A stretch of 64,000 nt of DNA from positions 34,217,350 through 34,281,349 of the forward strand of contig JARWIR010000005.1 in the NCBI GenBank assembly GCA_029959085.1, read 5' to 3'. The position numbers and the translations under genes were made by a program. Of this stretch, positions 12,715 to 24,145 are shown piece by piece. Every line of letters starts with the position of its first letter. Positions within the stretch are counted from its first letter, which is position 1. Below the pieces are notes generated by a model that worked only from the letters and a program-made list of their open reading frames with translations, had not been told where the DNA came from and did not search any database. The DNA comes from Nemophila menziesii (Eukaryota > Streptophyta > Magnoliopsida > Boraginales > Hydrophyllaceae).

Positions 12715-15700
12715 TGTTATAAAATTAAGTGCAAAATAGAGGAACCACTTAACCGCAAGTGTACGGTTGTCTCAAGTAATATATGATAATAAAGTTCGTT
12801 CTCAGGGACGGATTAGGTTCAACCCAAATATTAATCAAGTAGTAAGAATAATTGCTAAACAGAAAAATAAAATAGAAGAATTTTTGTTTGGTTTTTGTAA
12901 ATTAAAAGATGCAAATAAAGTAAAGACTAAAATTAAATTAACAGAAAGGAAATAAAGCAAATAAACGACTAACTTCAGATGAAAGAGATACTTGAGTCTC
13001 GCAAAGGAATCCACTTAATCAATATAATCTATGCTATGTCTAAGGGTAGAATTGGAATTAGTATATTAGTCGGGACTCTAATATCTCCTAGCCCCCTGTC
13101 GGGTGGACCTAGAAGCTATCCTAAAGTATCATAAACACCTGTATGGTCGAATATGCCTCTTCGGATGATATGATTTTACCTCTTTGGCTATGTAACTAGT
13201 TAAGCATGTCGGTCAATAACGGACATTACACGGGTATTACCTAGATCTGTATTCAAACCCCCCTGTCGGATGATCACTTCGCCACTAAAGTGAATAGCCC
13301 AAATACTAACAGCTAATTCTAGTTGCGCGGAAAAGAATTAGTAATGGAAACAAAGTAATAACCAATATATAAAACTCAATCCTATTTAAATCTAACAATC
13401 CCAAATTCAAAACATAGATTCATTAATTAAGGTTCATCCCTTTTATGCGATTCTCAAGTATAAAGAAATTTAGCTCATGATGAAATTAAAAACTAACATA
13501 GAAGAAAAGGAATTCATGTTTCAATTACAAAAGATAGATAAAAACCTAAAGGGTAGAATGACTATGGATGGAAGAACATGATTCCTCCAGCTTCTAGCTT
13601 CTTCTCTCCTTCGTACTCTGACTTGAAAACCTTAAGCCTCTTGTTTAATTCTCTGAAGTGTGTGAAAGTAGGAGGTTAAGGGGTGTATTTATAGGTGTTG
13701 GAAGACCCTAGGTCGAATTCTTGGAGTGGAAGACAAGTCAAAGACTCTCAAATTCGTAGCTCTCAATTCTAGGAAAGGTAAGATTTTGTTGCTGATTTGA
13801 TTTGGTCATATCTTTTTCAATACTTATCCGTTTGAGAAGTTACAATATATGAAACCAATTGTATTGGAAAGAGCTTTATATTGGTGCAGACCACTCGTCC
13901 AGAATCCATGCCAATCTTTTATTATGATTTAATCTCTAAAACGTGGCTGGATTTTCAGATTCACAAGGCAGCTTTATCTTTTCCTCCTTTGAATAAATCT
14001 TTCCTAAATCTTCTTATTTCCATGTAAATCTTATTTCCTTTCATCTTTATATTGACTTGGTCTCTAAGTAATTATAATTTATCTTTCAAAGCTTCACATT
14101 AAATAAATAATTAAACCGCATATGCTTAAAAAGAATAAATCAACAAATCAAGAAATATAAATAGGAAAGTGCACTCTAAAAATAGAAACTCGACTAAAAA
14201 TCATTTCCTAACACTCTAAAATACACTAAGACTTTATTCTTACTTTTTCTCCTTGGATTGGTCTTTCATGAGATTCGAGAACCAATCAACTTTGCATTAA
14301 AAATAGTCAAATTTAGGCACAAAAGCTCAGATTCTGCAAATAGTTAATTTCCAAGGGGAGAAAGTGTAATATGATCAATTAAGCCTAAAAGTCTATCAAA
14401 TAAGACATTTATTCACCTAAAAGGATTTCTCCAAGGGGCTAATAATTAGAACAAATCGGGAGACATCAAGACCCCAAACTCAAACCTTTGTCGTCCCGAC
14501 AAAGTAAAATAAAAACAAAGGATCTTTTAGGTGAACGCAGAAGGTAGAATCTAGAAAATAATCCCAAAGCAAAGCTTAAAACAAATTTCATATAGTCTAA
14601 CCTAGGAATTAATATACACCTACACTTATCATGCAAAATCAAATACAAAACAATATCAATCCAAAATTAATTTCACAATGCTAGAAGGTTACGCTTATTA
14701 CTTATCTCAAGACGGTGGCTATAGGGTGTTCCTCGATCTTTACTTGCTTTGAACGCTCCACTTAGCATATTCCCTATTAACTCACTGTGCATCTAGGAAT
14801 CACGAGGTCTTTACGGTTTTAGCATAGGCTGAAGGACGGTATGGTATGTATATTTGGTAAATTTGAAGTGAGCTTTTGGCTCTCTCCTCACTTACCATCA
14901 ACAAAAATGTCCAAGAGCTTGAGTTTACACTCGAATAACGTTCTCACTCAACCCAATTGACGCGCTTAATTAGCATCCCCAAATTAACCCAAATAAGCAC
15001 TAAGGATGATTCACCTAAAAATTTTCACTTTGTCGGTCCGAATATGTATATTCTTTTCAAATCATTCGTTTTTTCTCTTTTCTTATAGCCATGACTCTCT
15101 TTTTAATGTCGAGATATCATGTTATTTTTCACAGTTATGCCTATTCATAACTTGAGCTCTAAGCTTCTTTTCCATTCACTATTACCCCGGCAAAGGGTTA
15201 CAATATAATAAACCTGTGAATCATCATCATGTGTAGCACAAAGCATCATTGATAAGCTCAAAAATCCCAACCCAATGTAAATTCCCATATAGTGGACCCA
15301 CCACCCCAAACTCAAGCTCAAGACAGGAAGTGTCAGGATCGTGATTCAAGTGCGGGTCATATGGTCATGCCTAATAATCTAAAGGGATATTGGCTTATAA
15401 TGTGGCGACAAAAGAAAGGCTTAAAGGCTAAAAATTTGTCAAAGAAGGATAAAATTAATTCAGGGATAGACAGCCAAAAAGGATTCAAAGGGTTAACAAA
15501 GAACTGCCTCTATCATCTTCCTATTTACACAACTTGTCTCTAGTTCATACCTAAGTGGGTTCTCTACTAATTTAGATCTCACATTCTACAAACCACCCAT
15601 TATCCTTAAGCACAAGTTTACTTCTGTTGCATTGTTCATTAATTTTTCCTATCAATTACTTCATATTTGCATGCAATTAAAGTTCAGCTTCATACTAACT

Positions 15701-15830
15701 CCTAAAGTCAACTATTTTCTATCAACAAAAAGCATGCTTGATGGGGGAATTTAAAATTCTCTACAGACAACGCAACCCTAAGATTAATTTTATTGAAAGC
15801 ATGTAAAACACAAAAAATTGGGATGAGGCA
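12715..15830 (-). mobile_element. Ty3/gypsy LTR (unit C), shared by two internal regions
   Basis: About 3.1 kb starting TGTTATAAAATTAAG and ending GATGAGGCA. It is collinear with units A and B (GGGAGACATCAAGACCCC at about 14460; CTTTGTCGGTCC at about 15030; CCCCGGCAAAGGGTTACAATATAATAAACCTGTG at about 15185) and is closest to unit D at the left edge. On the minus strand it is preceded by the 3' part of one internal region (17600-15831) and followed by the gag of another (12650 onward). It therefore plays 3' LTR and 5' LTR at once. No gene inside. Confidence 0.6.
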
Positions 15831-15937
15831 ACGAACCCCACCCCAAACTCAAAAGTGAGTCGTGTCCCTACGACTCGAAAAAGACTCAATAAAGCAATAA
15901 AATAAAACTAAACTACCTAATTAGTGCCTACCATCAA

Positions 15938-16372
15938 TTAAGAAGAAGAATTAGAACGGGGTACCTGGCCATGAAGATCCATAGTGTCCTCCTCCGAAGG
16001 GGAAGAATAATTATCAATATCCATGTACAAAGTTACCTCTTCCAATGTTGACTTAATCTGTGTGATTTCCTTCCAAAGTGCTCCGATGTCTAGTCGTAAA
16101 AGTTCGAATTCTTGTTGCAAATTGTGAGCCCATGGAGGAATACCAGAATTAGTTTGAGAAGAAGAAGAACCTTGAACTTGAATTTGTATCTTGTCTCTAG
16201 GCTTTGATGATACCCTCATCCTTGCTGTTAATTTCCCGTGTTGTGGTGGTGCAGGTGCCTTTTCTTCTTGTGTTTCTTCAATAGGCTCATCAAGATTGAT
16301 GGCCTTTTCAATTGTGGAACCAGGCAAATTCTTATTCTTCCCTAGAATACAACACCTCTTCTTGTAATCCAA
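15938..16372 (-). pseudogene. C-terminal part of a second post-pol ORF, gypsy
   Basis: An open frame of about 144 codons in the same place, relative to LTR unit C, as the 7983-9128 remnant has to unit B. It begins MDYKKRCCILGKNKN, has an acidic and proline-rich middle, then a helical heptad-like stretch NLQQEFELLRLDIGALWKEI and an acidic serine-rich end. The helical part is the only recognisable feature; the remainder of the ORF is missing. Function unknown. Confidence 0.35.
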
Positions 16373-16749
16373 AGCATCTGTTCAGTTTGTCATGGTTGAT
16401 TTGACCCCAAACTCAAGTTTATACCAAGGTTAGAATAAAGTTAAGAAAACTTGGTATAGTTTGAGTTTCTTGCTTGGATTAGATGAAGGAAGTTGTTTTC
16501 TTGATGAATCTTGGAAGAATTCTTGAAAGCTTGACGATGTTGGTTTTGTGTAATGGTGTTTTGTGATGAATTTGATGAAGAAGTTATGTTTATGGAGGAT
16601 GGAGGAAAGATTTAATGATGTTATTGTGTTTGTTGTGGAGGTTTAATCAAGCTTCAAGGTGTTTTTATAGGGTTGGGAGCTGGAAAATTTGTTTGGAAGA
16701 GGCTAGGGTTTATCTCTTTAAGGTTAGAAGTTGATTGGGCTTTGATCTC

Positions 16750-17110
16750 TTCACAAACCGCCTGGCGCGGTGCATACCTGCTGTGCATGGGGTATACTGC
16801 GGGGGTACACCGCAGCGCTGCTGGTGTGTATTTCTCGCCTCTGCCTTATACCCGTGCTAGCACCCCGTGGCACGCGTTTTTGCCGTGCGGTGCAGGGGTG
16901 CGGTGCATGGGGTAGTCCGCACGTGCTCCGTGAAAAAACTCGCGGTACATACCCCGTGGCACGCGTTTTGGGCGTGCGGTGTAGGGTGCGGTGCACCGCG
17001 CCGATCATCTTCTCTTTTTCTCGCCTCTGTATAAGACCCGTGGTGCGCGACCCGTGGTACGGGTTTTTGGGGCGCGGTACATCCCTGCGGTATAGGGGGT
17101 AGTCCGCGCC
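16750..17110. repeat. GC-rich CGGTGCACCG-type repeat block
   Basis: A GC-rich island in AT-rich DNA, with recurrent GCGGTGCA, GCGGTGTA, GGGGTAGTCCGC, GGTACACCGC and TGGCACGCGTTTT(G/T) motifs. At least two units of roughly 90-120 bp repeat (compare CCCCGTGGCACGCGTTTT at about 16863 and 16951). It occupies the same position relative to the post-pol ORF as the 9535-9840 block. Overlapping open frames on both strands, up to 125 codons, arise from the GC-rich repeats and are not genes. Confidence 0.6.
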
Positions 17111-17284
17111 AGACTTGATTTTCTCCACGAATTTTCTTTGCGTTTCCTAGCACCCCAAACTCGATTCCTGCACCATTAACACACTACCCTTCTCATTTCT
17201 TTAAAAGTAGACACTAAAACTTGACACTAACTTAGAATTATACACTAGGAATTGAAAAACTTAAAGCAATAAACTAATATACAA

Positions 17285-17600
17285 TGAAATGGCTTTTGTT
17301 TAACGTCGTTAAGCTCGACGGGTTACCTCTCGAATCCTTTTTTCACATAACCTCCCCAGCAGTGAGTGAGGTTATCAATGTTTGCTACACAGAATTTGCA
17401 TCCCTTAGCTTTTATGACCACCAGTTGATTTGAAATAACCTTTGTGACCATGAACGGAAGTCTTTATTCTTGGAGGATTCTTTGCACTTGCTTCTCTAAT
17501 AATTGTCTTGATCCACTCATTATTGATGTTGTTGCTCATTCGGTACCTAAGTTTCTCATTCTCACCACGGTTCACATTCCCTTTCCTTATTATCATTGTG
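17285..17600 (-). pseudogene. Integrase-tail and post-pol remnant, second gypsy copy
   Basis: The minus-strand translation gives RKGNVNRGENEKLRYRMSN and NNINNEWIKTIIREASAKNPP, then after a frameshift PFMVTKVISNQLVVIKAKG, which matches the integrase tail at 10085-10440. It is followed by the post-pol leader with AACGACGTTAAACAAAAGCC (about 17315-17295). The first part is homologous to the end of the post-pol ORF at about 8165-8040 (RKANVLPGEEEKLLYKKSN, then WIKT), so the order of blocks differs between the two copies. Confidence 0.45.
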
Positions 17601-20390
17601 ACATATCATGTAATATAATTTATTATCTCATCTATATCCACAACTATAAAATCATAACTTGAAGTTTAAAAGAATATTCAATTGTGAATTATTGCATATA
17701 ATATACCAAATGTATTCACAAACACAAAGAGTATCATGAACTCCCATAAATATATTGTTAATGCTCTAGCATAGATTATTGTCCCAAATGGACATATAAT
17801 TTTTTATGTGAATGCATCTAAATAACACATGAAGCGTGGTAGACATGTAATGCAGCTAACCAACGCATGAAGCATGGTAGATATGTAATGCATATAACTA
17901 AATCCTGAGGTGTTGTAAGCCTATCAATTAAAAGTATACCAGCCCCGAAGAAGATCATCTAATGAGTAAATGATTAAATGGTAAATACTGTGACATATGC
18001 ACATCCACGTAATATGATAGGAATTATTGAGAATCTAATATTGGCACGTGTATTACTCTTAAAGGAAGTAATGGTCCCTGAAGAGACCAAGGTATTGTAC
18101 TTGAATATAGGAAATCCGTTTTGATTATTTATCTACTGAAAATATATGAAAGCGTGAGAAGGTTTATGGGATCGATATATTTTCTTTCACTATGGTGCAT
18201 GAAATAAATTATGAGGATCTTAATTCACGATATGGTGAAAAATATAAATGAATGGTTATACGAGATTCTTAATTTATAACCCGACTTATATCATATAGGT
18301 TCCTGCAAAAACCTAGAATTAATTATGGGGAGACGTCCTCATTCTCATGTTGTGAATACAATGACGTTGAGTTTTTAACTTTTTTCTATGATAAGAGATC
18401 ACCAAGATAAATGTAATGATACTTAGATTGATAGTAATGTTCTTGATAAACACAGGTGCCTGAAACGCCCAAAACGGCAAACAATATTAATTTCTTAGAG
18501 AAAGAGAAATGACTGGAGCCTAAAAGGTTCCTGAAGAATATAAAGTCCATGAAGCACAAGAAAAAAGTATTTTGTTTTATAACATGAAGTAGTTAGCATG
18601 GATTGCTTTCTCACAAATATGATATTATCTTATGATGATATTGTCCCATCCTAGAGATTCAAGAAGAAAATCCAAGAAATAGAGAATGGTTGATGACTTT
18701 TTAGATCATGTGGAGAATCTTATCATAAGATCAAACGACAATAGAAGACCAGCTTGTGAGATGTCGAGATATATTTAACCAAAGGGTTTATACTAGGGAA
18801 TTCAAAGATATATTTAACAAATTCTTTCAGACAAGAATCCAAGAGATTCACCAGCTTAAGTTATATTATATATATCTTCCAAATTATGGGCTCAAAAGTA
18901 TAAAGTTCAGTCAAAGTTCGTGTTACAATGAGTGGGAGACGATATTTGTGTGGTGTATTTTTTTCCTTCACTAAGATTTTTTCCCTTGGGGTTTCTCCTA
19001 GTAAGGTTTTAATGAGGTAGAACAAATATCTATTATCATAAAGAGAACAATATACTCCTCCCTATGTCAAGGAAATGGTGTTTATTAACATTTAACAAAT
19101 TCGATCAACTGAAATTCGAGCATATTTGTTCACTAAATCTTTACCAAAAAAAATATTTGAGTTACAAGTTCACAAGTAAAGAAGAAATTATCAAAAAGAT
19201 ACGATGTCCTGATGAAAGGGAGAAAATATTTTCTTATTGTAATTTTCCTTCACCGTAGTTTTTTCCACTGGCGTATCCTGGTAAGGGTTCAACGAGTTAG
19301 ATCATATATCATGGAACTCGCACTTCAAGTTTTGTATTGGTGAATATCCAAGAAGGAGTGCTATAAAATATATATATTTAAGTGACTATTTTTCAATAAA
19401 GTCAAAACGTATCAAAACGACTTGTTTTTAACTTATGATTAAACATGCATCTGGAAGTAAATGTGCAATGCACCTACTTAAATTTATTTATTTATAGTTC
19501 GATATTCATATCATATTGAACATTATACAGAGAATGCATATGGTTCCCTGATCCAATATATTCGAGAGAAGTATGGTTTATCTTCAATTAAAATATACCA
19601 ACAATACTGTATAAGGATAATGTTGCTTATATCACACAAATTCAAAATTAATACATCAAAGGCGAAGAACGGAACATATATCACCAAATATATCTACACA
19701 CACGAGTTACAAAAAAATAGTGATAGTTACATTCATCATACACAACCAAGTAATAACTTGGTAAATTTGTTTATGCAAATATTACTAACCACAATTTTAA
19801 AAAGTTGATTCACAATATTGAAATGCATCTACTCAGAGATGGCTTGCCAATATCATGGGAAGCGTGAGCAATATACTGTAATTTTTTCTTTGTCCAAATT
19901 TTATCGCATTAGAGTTTTCTTAACAAGTTTTTAACAAGATCAAATTTCACGATGACTTGTAGACATGAGAAAGATATAATACGTGTTGCATTCTTTTTCT
20001 TAACTAGGTTTTATTTTATTAAATTTTACTACTACATATTTTTAACGAGACAATCACATACATATTTGAAATAATATTTAAAGAAGAAGCATTATAAAAT
20101 ATTCAATTTTTTATTTATTATTTTATGATGGATAAAATTCATATATAATTTTTCCTTCATATTTTATGTAACGTCTTATTTATTCATAATTTGATGGTAG
20201 AGTTTGTATTATCATATAATATATATGATTTATGATGGACAAAAGTGAAATTAAATAGTATTATTTTTTATAGTTCTATATGGTTTCCAATATAAATTTA
20301 TTTTCTTGACAAAAATACATAAGTATATTTTTATATAGAATGATTTTTTTTTTCTATGTTAATAATGTGAATTTAATTTTAAAAATTTAA
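17601..20390 (+). mobile_element. Decayed copia-type LTR/3'-end sequence
   Basis: No intact gene. At about 18962-19017 the text CCTTCACTAAGATTTTTTCCC, then GGGTTTCTCCTAGTAAGGTTTTAATGAGG, is a pattern I associate with LTRs of Ale/Retrofit-type copia elements. Weaker repeats of it occur near 19246, 19880 and 19990. A degraded KDIFNKFF stretch around 18800 could be the remains of the pol end (normally ADIFTKSLP). Above 20050 the sequence is AT-rich without recognised content. The assignment rests on memory of the motif, not on alignment. Confidence 0.35.
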
Positions 20391-20394
20391 ATCA

Positions 20395-21430
20395 AAGATT
20401 AATATCCAAGAAACACTTTAAGTTAGAATTATCATTTTTTTTGTCTATAAAAGACACAATTTTTTTTTCTTTTCCTATAAAAATAGTCGTATGAGTTATG
20501 AGAAACATCACAAAATTCAAATTCTGAATTATGGGAAGTTTTCCATAACTTAGATTTTGAGTTTTGGGAAGCTTTCCATAACTCACCGTTCTTTACAAAA
20601 GACAATGTATTTTACGAGATAGTGAATAAGTCTGCAGGGTTTATTGAACACTAACCCTTTAATGAATTACTTTTATTTACATAATTCAAACAAATTTATT
20701 AATTTTTTTTCCATTTCTTTGCTATTTTCTTAATCTTATAATACTAAAAATAACAAGATTTAGATTAAAAAAATTATTTAATAAGAGTTATTATTAAAAA
20801 GTATTAAAATAAGGATTATTGCCCAAGAAACACCTCAAATTAGAATTAATGCCCCCTCACCCCCGCCGCTTTCTTCTTGCCCATAAAAAGCACTCCTTTT
20901 TTTTCCTATTTTACCCCCTCACCACAGCCGCAGTCCGTTTATTAGTTGTTAGTTTGTATACATTGAGTTAGTTATATATATATCTCCTCTGTCTCTCTCT
21001 CATCCTTGGCAGCAGCAGACAGTACAAAAGTGTACGTGCACGAGTGTTTGGAAACATTCCCACTACTCAACATTAGCCCACAAGTACAAAAGTGTTCTTG
21101 CACGAGTTCTGGGAAACATTCCCATTACTCAACATTAGCCCACAAGTACAAAAATGTACTTGCACGAGTGCTGGGAAACATTCCCATTACTCAACATTAG
21201 CCTACAAGTACAAAAGTGTACTTGCACGAGTGCTGGGAAACATTCCCATTACTCAACCTTTACAAAAGTGTACTTGCACGAGTGTTGGGAAACATTCTCA
21301 TTACTCGTCCTTGGCAGCAGCAGCAGACGGCAGTAGACAGCAGTAAGGGCATTAAGGTATATTTACCTTAAGTGCCTTTTATGGGCAAGTGGCTAAGATG
21401 GCAGGTGCTTATTGGACATTCACCCAAATA
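20395..21430. mobile_element. Possible non-autonomous element around a 62-bp repeat
   Basis: A CCCATAAAA(A/G)GCAC(T) motif occurs in opposite orientation on either side of the tandem repeat: plus at about 20880, minus at about 21375-21400. CAAGAAACACCT at about 20825 pairs with AATAAGCACCT on the minus strand at about 21410. A partial direct copy of the left side lies at 20395-20470. The inverted ends suggest a TIR element, but I could not fix its boundaries or a target-site duplication. A short repeat with TGGGAAG(T/C)TTTCCATAAC lies at 20525-20585. Confidence 0.35.
21016..21305. repeat. 62-bp tandem repeat, about 4.7 units
   Basis: Units begin near 21017, 21080, 21142, 21204 and 21258. Each holds GTACAAAAGTGTACTTGCAC, GAGTGCTGGGAAACATTCCC and ATTACTCAACATTAGCC; the fourth and fifth are shortened at the join. 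GGAAACATTCCC is itself an imperfect palindrome. Both borders carry TTGGCAGCAGCAGACAG-like sequence (21006 and 21310). Because 62 is not a multiple of three, the repeat is open in more than one frame; these frames are not genes. Confidence 0.85.
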
Positions 21431-22435
21431 ATTCACGACCAAAGAGTTTCTGAATTTCAAGTTCAAATTTACTCTAGTTGTGCATATTTAAACCTTGTAT
21501 AATATAACGAAGAGCGGAAATTGAATTGACCCAAAATAGAAAAAGGGTGGAAAGTGGAGCCTATTTTTACTTTCTTTAGGATAATTTGACTTTTCTTATT
21601 GCGAATGATCACTTTATAGATCGATGGCTTTTCTTTTTTTAGTGGCAAGCATCTAGTGTAAATAGGCAAGTTTGCCCAAATTGTAATCAAAATTAGGTCC
21701 ACGTTCACAGATAAGTTTTGTTTGCTTTTCTATAAAGCATGTCATCTTAATCCACTTAAAGATACTTGGGAATTTGATGGCTTTTCACCAATTCAAAAGT
21801 GCATAAATAGTTCGAAGACTTTACATCTTACACATTTATAATGGAAATTTAAAAATTAGAATATAGGGGTCTTGTATTATGGCTTTTTCCCTCTTAGAAT
21901 TTAAATTTACAATTAAACTCTGCCAAGGCAAGGGTCTTCGATGAAGTTGTTAATAATTAATTAGTTATATGTATAAAAGAAAAAAATAAGAACTCAAAAA
22001 TGGATGAGGGTCTGACAGAATGCCAAAGTTGGGATGCTTGAGCATATCTGTGTTGTTGGCCATGCTCGAAAGGAAATGGTGGTGGGGGTGGGGGAATCTT
22101 TGGCTTTGTTGTGATTAAAATGGATAGTATTAGTATGGGAGTCCAGGGGAGGGATAAATAATTCATAATTGTTTTGTGTGGGTTTAATGGACTTGTTGAG
22201 ATCGTTAATCAGGTCAGGTGACCAAATTTTGGGTGGCTACCGAAAAACTTAACATTTATTGTGATGTTAGTTTGAAGGCTTCGATAAATAATGAGGTAGT
22301 TAGGCGCATGACCCAATCCTCTGATTTGCTCTTTCCTTCTTCTTCTGGTAATACCAGAGTTGGCCCAGGGACTAAACTCGCAACGGAATTAATAATGGTT
22401 TTTTTCTTCTAGATATTTAAATAAAGATTTTTATC
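21431..22435. other. Intergenic, no gene recognised
   Basis: AT-rich DNA with only short open frames (under 80 codons) on both strands and no domain, RNA or transposon signal that I can name. A run GGTGGTGGGGGTGGGGGAA lies at about 22075. Confidence 0.5.
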
Positions 22436-23948
22436 TAAGAGGTCTTAAAGATATCACTCCAAGATCCAACAACACAGGATGATTTACACTTTTTACTAAA
22501 GGTCTCAAACAAAAATTAACACTATAAGCCAAAAATCCAATTATCTTTTTATCTTCTTTTGTTTTTTATTTCCCTATATATAATAACTAGGTAAAACCCG
22601 TGTCTAAAGACACTAAAAAAAATTAATTCTGTTGACGGGAATCGAACCCAGGTTCCCTGGGTGAAGGGGCCAGAATCAATCATGGCCACCACTTATGTTT
22701 AGCCAGATTAAATCCTGACCACCACTTATGTTTGGCCAGATTTAATCCTGGCCACCACTTAAGTGGGTAAATCCAGACCGTAGGAAAAACTTCGAAATAT
22801 AATATAGATTATTTCAGCTATTATTTTTAAAATACTAAATCCCATCCTTTCTCCTCGCTGTTCTCTACTTTTCTAATCTCACGTTACAGTTTTTCATGGC
22901 TTCTAGGGTTTCTCTCTCTTTCTCCCATGGATCCGGGCGAGTGAAGACAACCATGGAGCTAGACCGGTGATGACAGCACCTCCGTGTTTCTGCTGTCGTG
23001 GGCCTCCATCATCGCCGGAGTAGAGTCGGAACTTCGACAATGAAGATTCGCCGGAGCTGTAAAGCCTGAAAATTCTTCGGAGCTGTAAAGACCACCACCA
23101 GTAAAGCCAAACAGAGTTCTGTGGAGGTCAGTAGAGGTGGGCGTAATGGGATCTGAAGTGGTAATCAGATGGGTCATATAGAGTGGGATCTTAAGTGGTA
23201 ATCAGTGGTAATCAGTGGTAATCAGATGAGTGCAAAAGTTCTGAGCGCAAAAGTTCTATTGCCAGATTTGTAATCGCCAACAATTCCGAGCGCAAAATTT
23301 CTGAGCGCAACAGCTAAATCCCAGAATTCAAAAGAGCAACAGCTAGTACTAGCAAAATTAACTAATAATTCGTTTCCAAAACATTTATCTAATGAAGATG
23401 TGCAATTTAAGCTATTATTACCTTCAATAACAAAGTTTGCAACCTGCAATTCTTCCTCACGGTTACAATTTAGGAGCTGTAGTTTTAGGGCTTGAAAAAA
23501 ACCATCATCTTCATCACGATTTGGACTTATGGGCTGTGATTTTGGAAAACCTTAGGCGCATCTAATTTAGAAGACCCATATGGGTGTTGTTCTTCAATAA
23601 GCAGTTGTTTCACTTCTATTGCCGGAACTTCGTCACAAATCCGGCTTCATTGCCGGAACTCAAACCCTAATTTCGAGCTCCATGGATTTTCGGAGGAGAG
23701 GATTGAGCTTCAAAGAGAGAGAAAGAGATGAGAGATGAGAGATGAGAGAGAAGAGAGGAGAGAGGAGAGAGGAGAGATTGAGCGTTATTGTGTTTTGATT
23801 TTTATTTGACAAAAGATATTATATATAGGTAAATAAAAAACAAATTAGGGTAAAAAAGTAATTGGTTTTTTGGCTTATAGTGTAAAAATTAGTTTGTGGC
23901 CTTTAGTAAGAAGAGGCCAAGACCCTTTGGGTAATAATCTCTTATTTT
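22436..23948. mobile_element. Long-TIR element, MULE-like, non-autonomous
   Basis: Inverted repeats of about 110-130 bp face each other. The left arm at 22450-22588 contains ACTAAAGGTCTCAAAC, ACACTATAAGCCAAAAATCC, and TTTTTTATTTCCCTATATATAATA. The right arm at 23819-23939, read on the minus strand, contains ACTAAAGGCCACAAAC, ACACTATAAGCCAAAAAACC and TTTTTTATTTACCTATATATAATA. Long TIRs with unrelated interior fit a Mutator-like non-autonomous element. The outer ends and the target-site duplication are uncertain (flanks GGTCTTAAA and TCTTATTTT match only partly). The interior holds a tRNA-like B box on the minus strand (22637-22648), a short direct repeat TGGCCACCACTTA, TGGTAATCAG repeats near 23160-23226, and an AGAGATGAG microsatellite (23715-23780). 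No transposase. Confidence 0.6.
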
Positions 23949-24145
23949 TTTTATTTTCACTTTTTTTTTTTGACAAAGGTTTTAACTTTTGTTAGGTAAA
24001 TATATTGTTGTCAAAAAAAAAAAATTAGGTAAAGATATCGAATAATTTTGGTGTGCTTAGCCTAAAGAGCGCTCCTCCAACCAAACACACCCTTAATTTT
24101 AGTCAACCAAATCAAATAAAACAAAAGAAAACAAAATATTGAGAA
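23949..24145 (+). promoter_or_regulatory. Short QPT upstream region
   Basis: Only about 200 bp separate the MULE-like element from the QPT start codon. The stretch contains poly-T and poly-A runs, an AGAGCGCTCC palindrome (about 24066) and ACCAAACACACCC (about 24080). I see no GCC box (GCCGCC) and no convincing TATA box. Core promoter elements may therefore lie within the transposon's right arm. Confidence 0.3.

Noticed and set aside
16751..17153. Overlapping open frames of 98-125 codons on both strands
   Set aside because: They arise from the GC-rich CGGTGCACCG repeat block, where stop codons are rare.
21016..21305. CRISPR-like array
   Set aside because: Units are contiguous tandem repeats without unique spacers, in a plant nuclear context.
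21006..21346. Open frames of 60-84 codons with repeated CTCTSAGKHSHYS
   Set aside because: Translations of the 62-bp repeat in different frames; the period is not a multiple of three.
22600..22640. Helitron 5' end suggested by CTAGGTAAAACCCGTGTC
   Set aside because: The surrounding sequence is an arm-and-interior junction of an element with long inverted repeats, which Helitrons lack, and no CTRR-hairpin end was found.
22637..22648. tRNA gene suggested by a B box GGTTCGATTCCC on the minus strand
   Set aside because: No A box or cloverleaf can be formed around it; it lies inside the long-TIR element and is at most a tRNA-derived relic.
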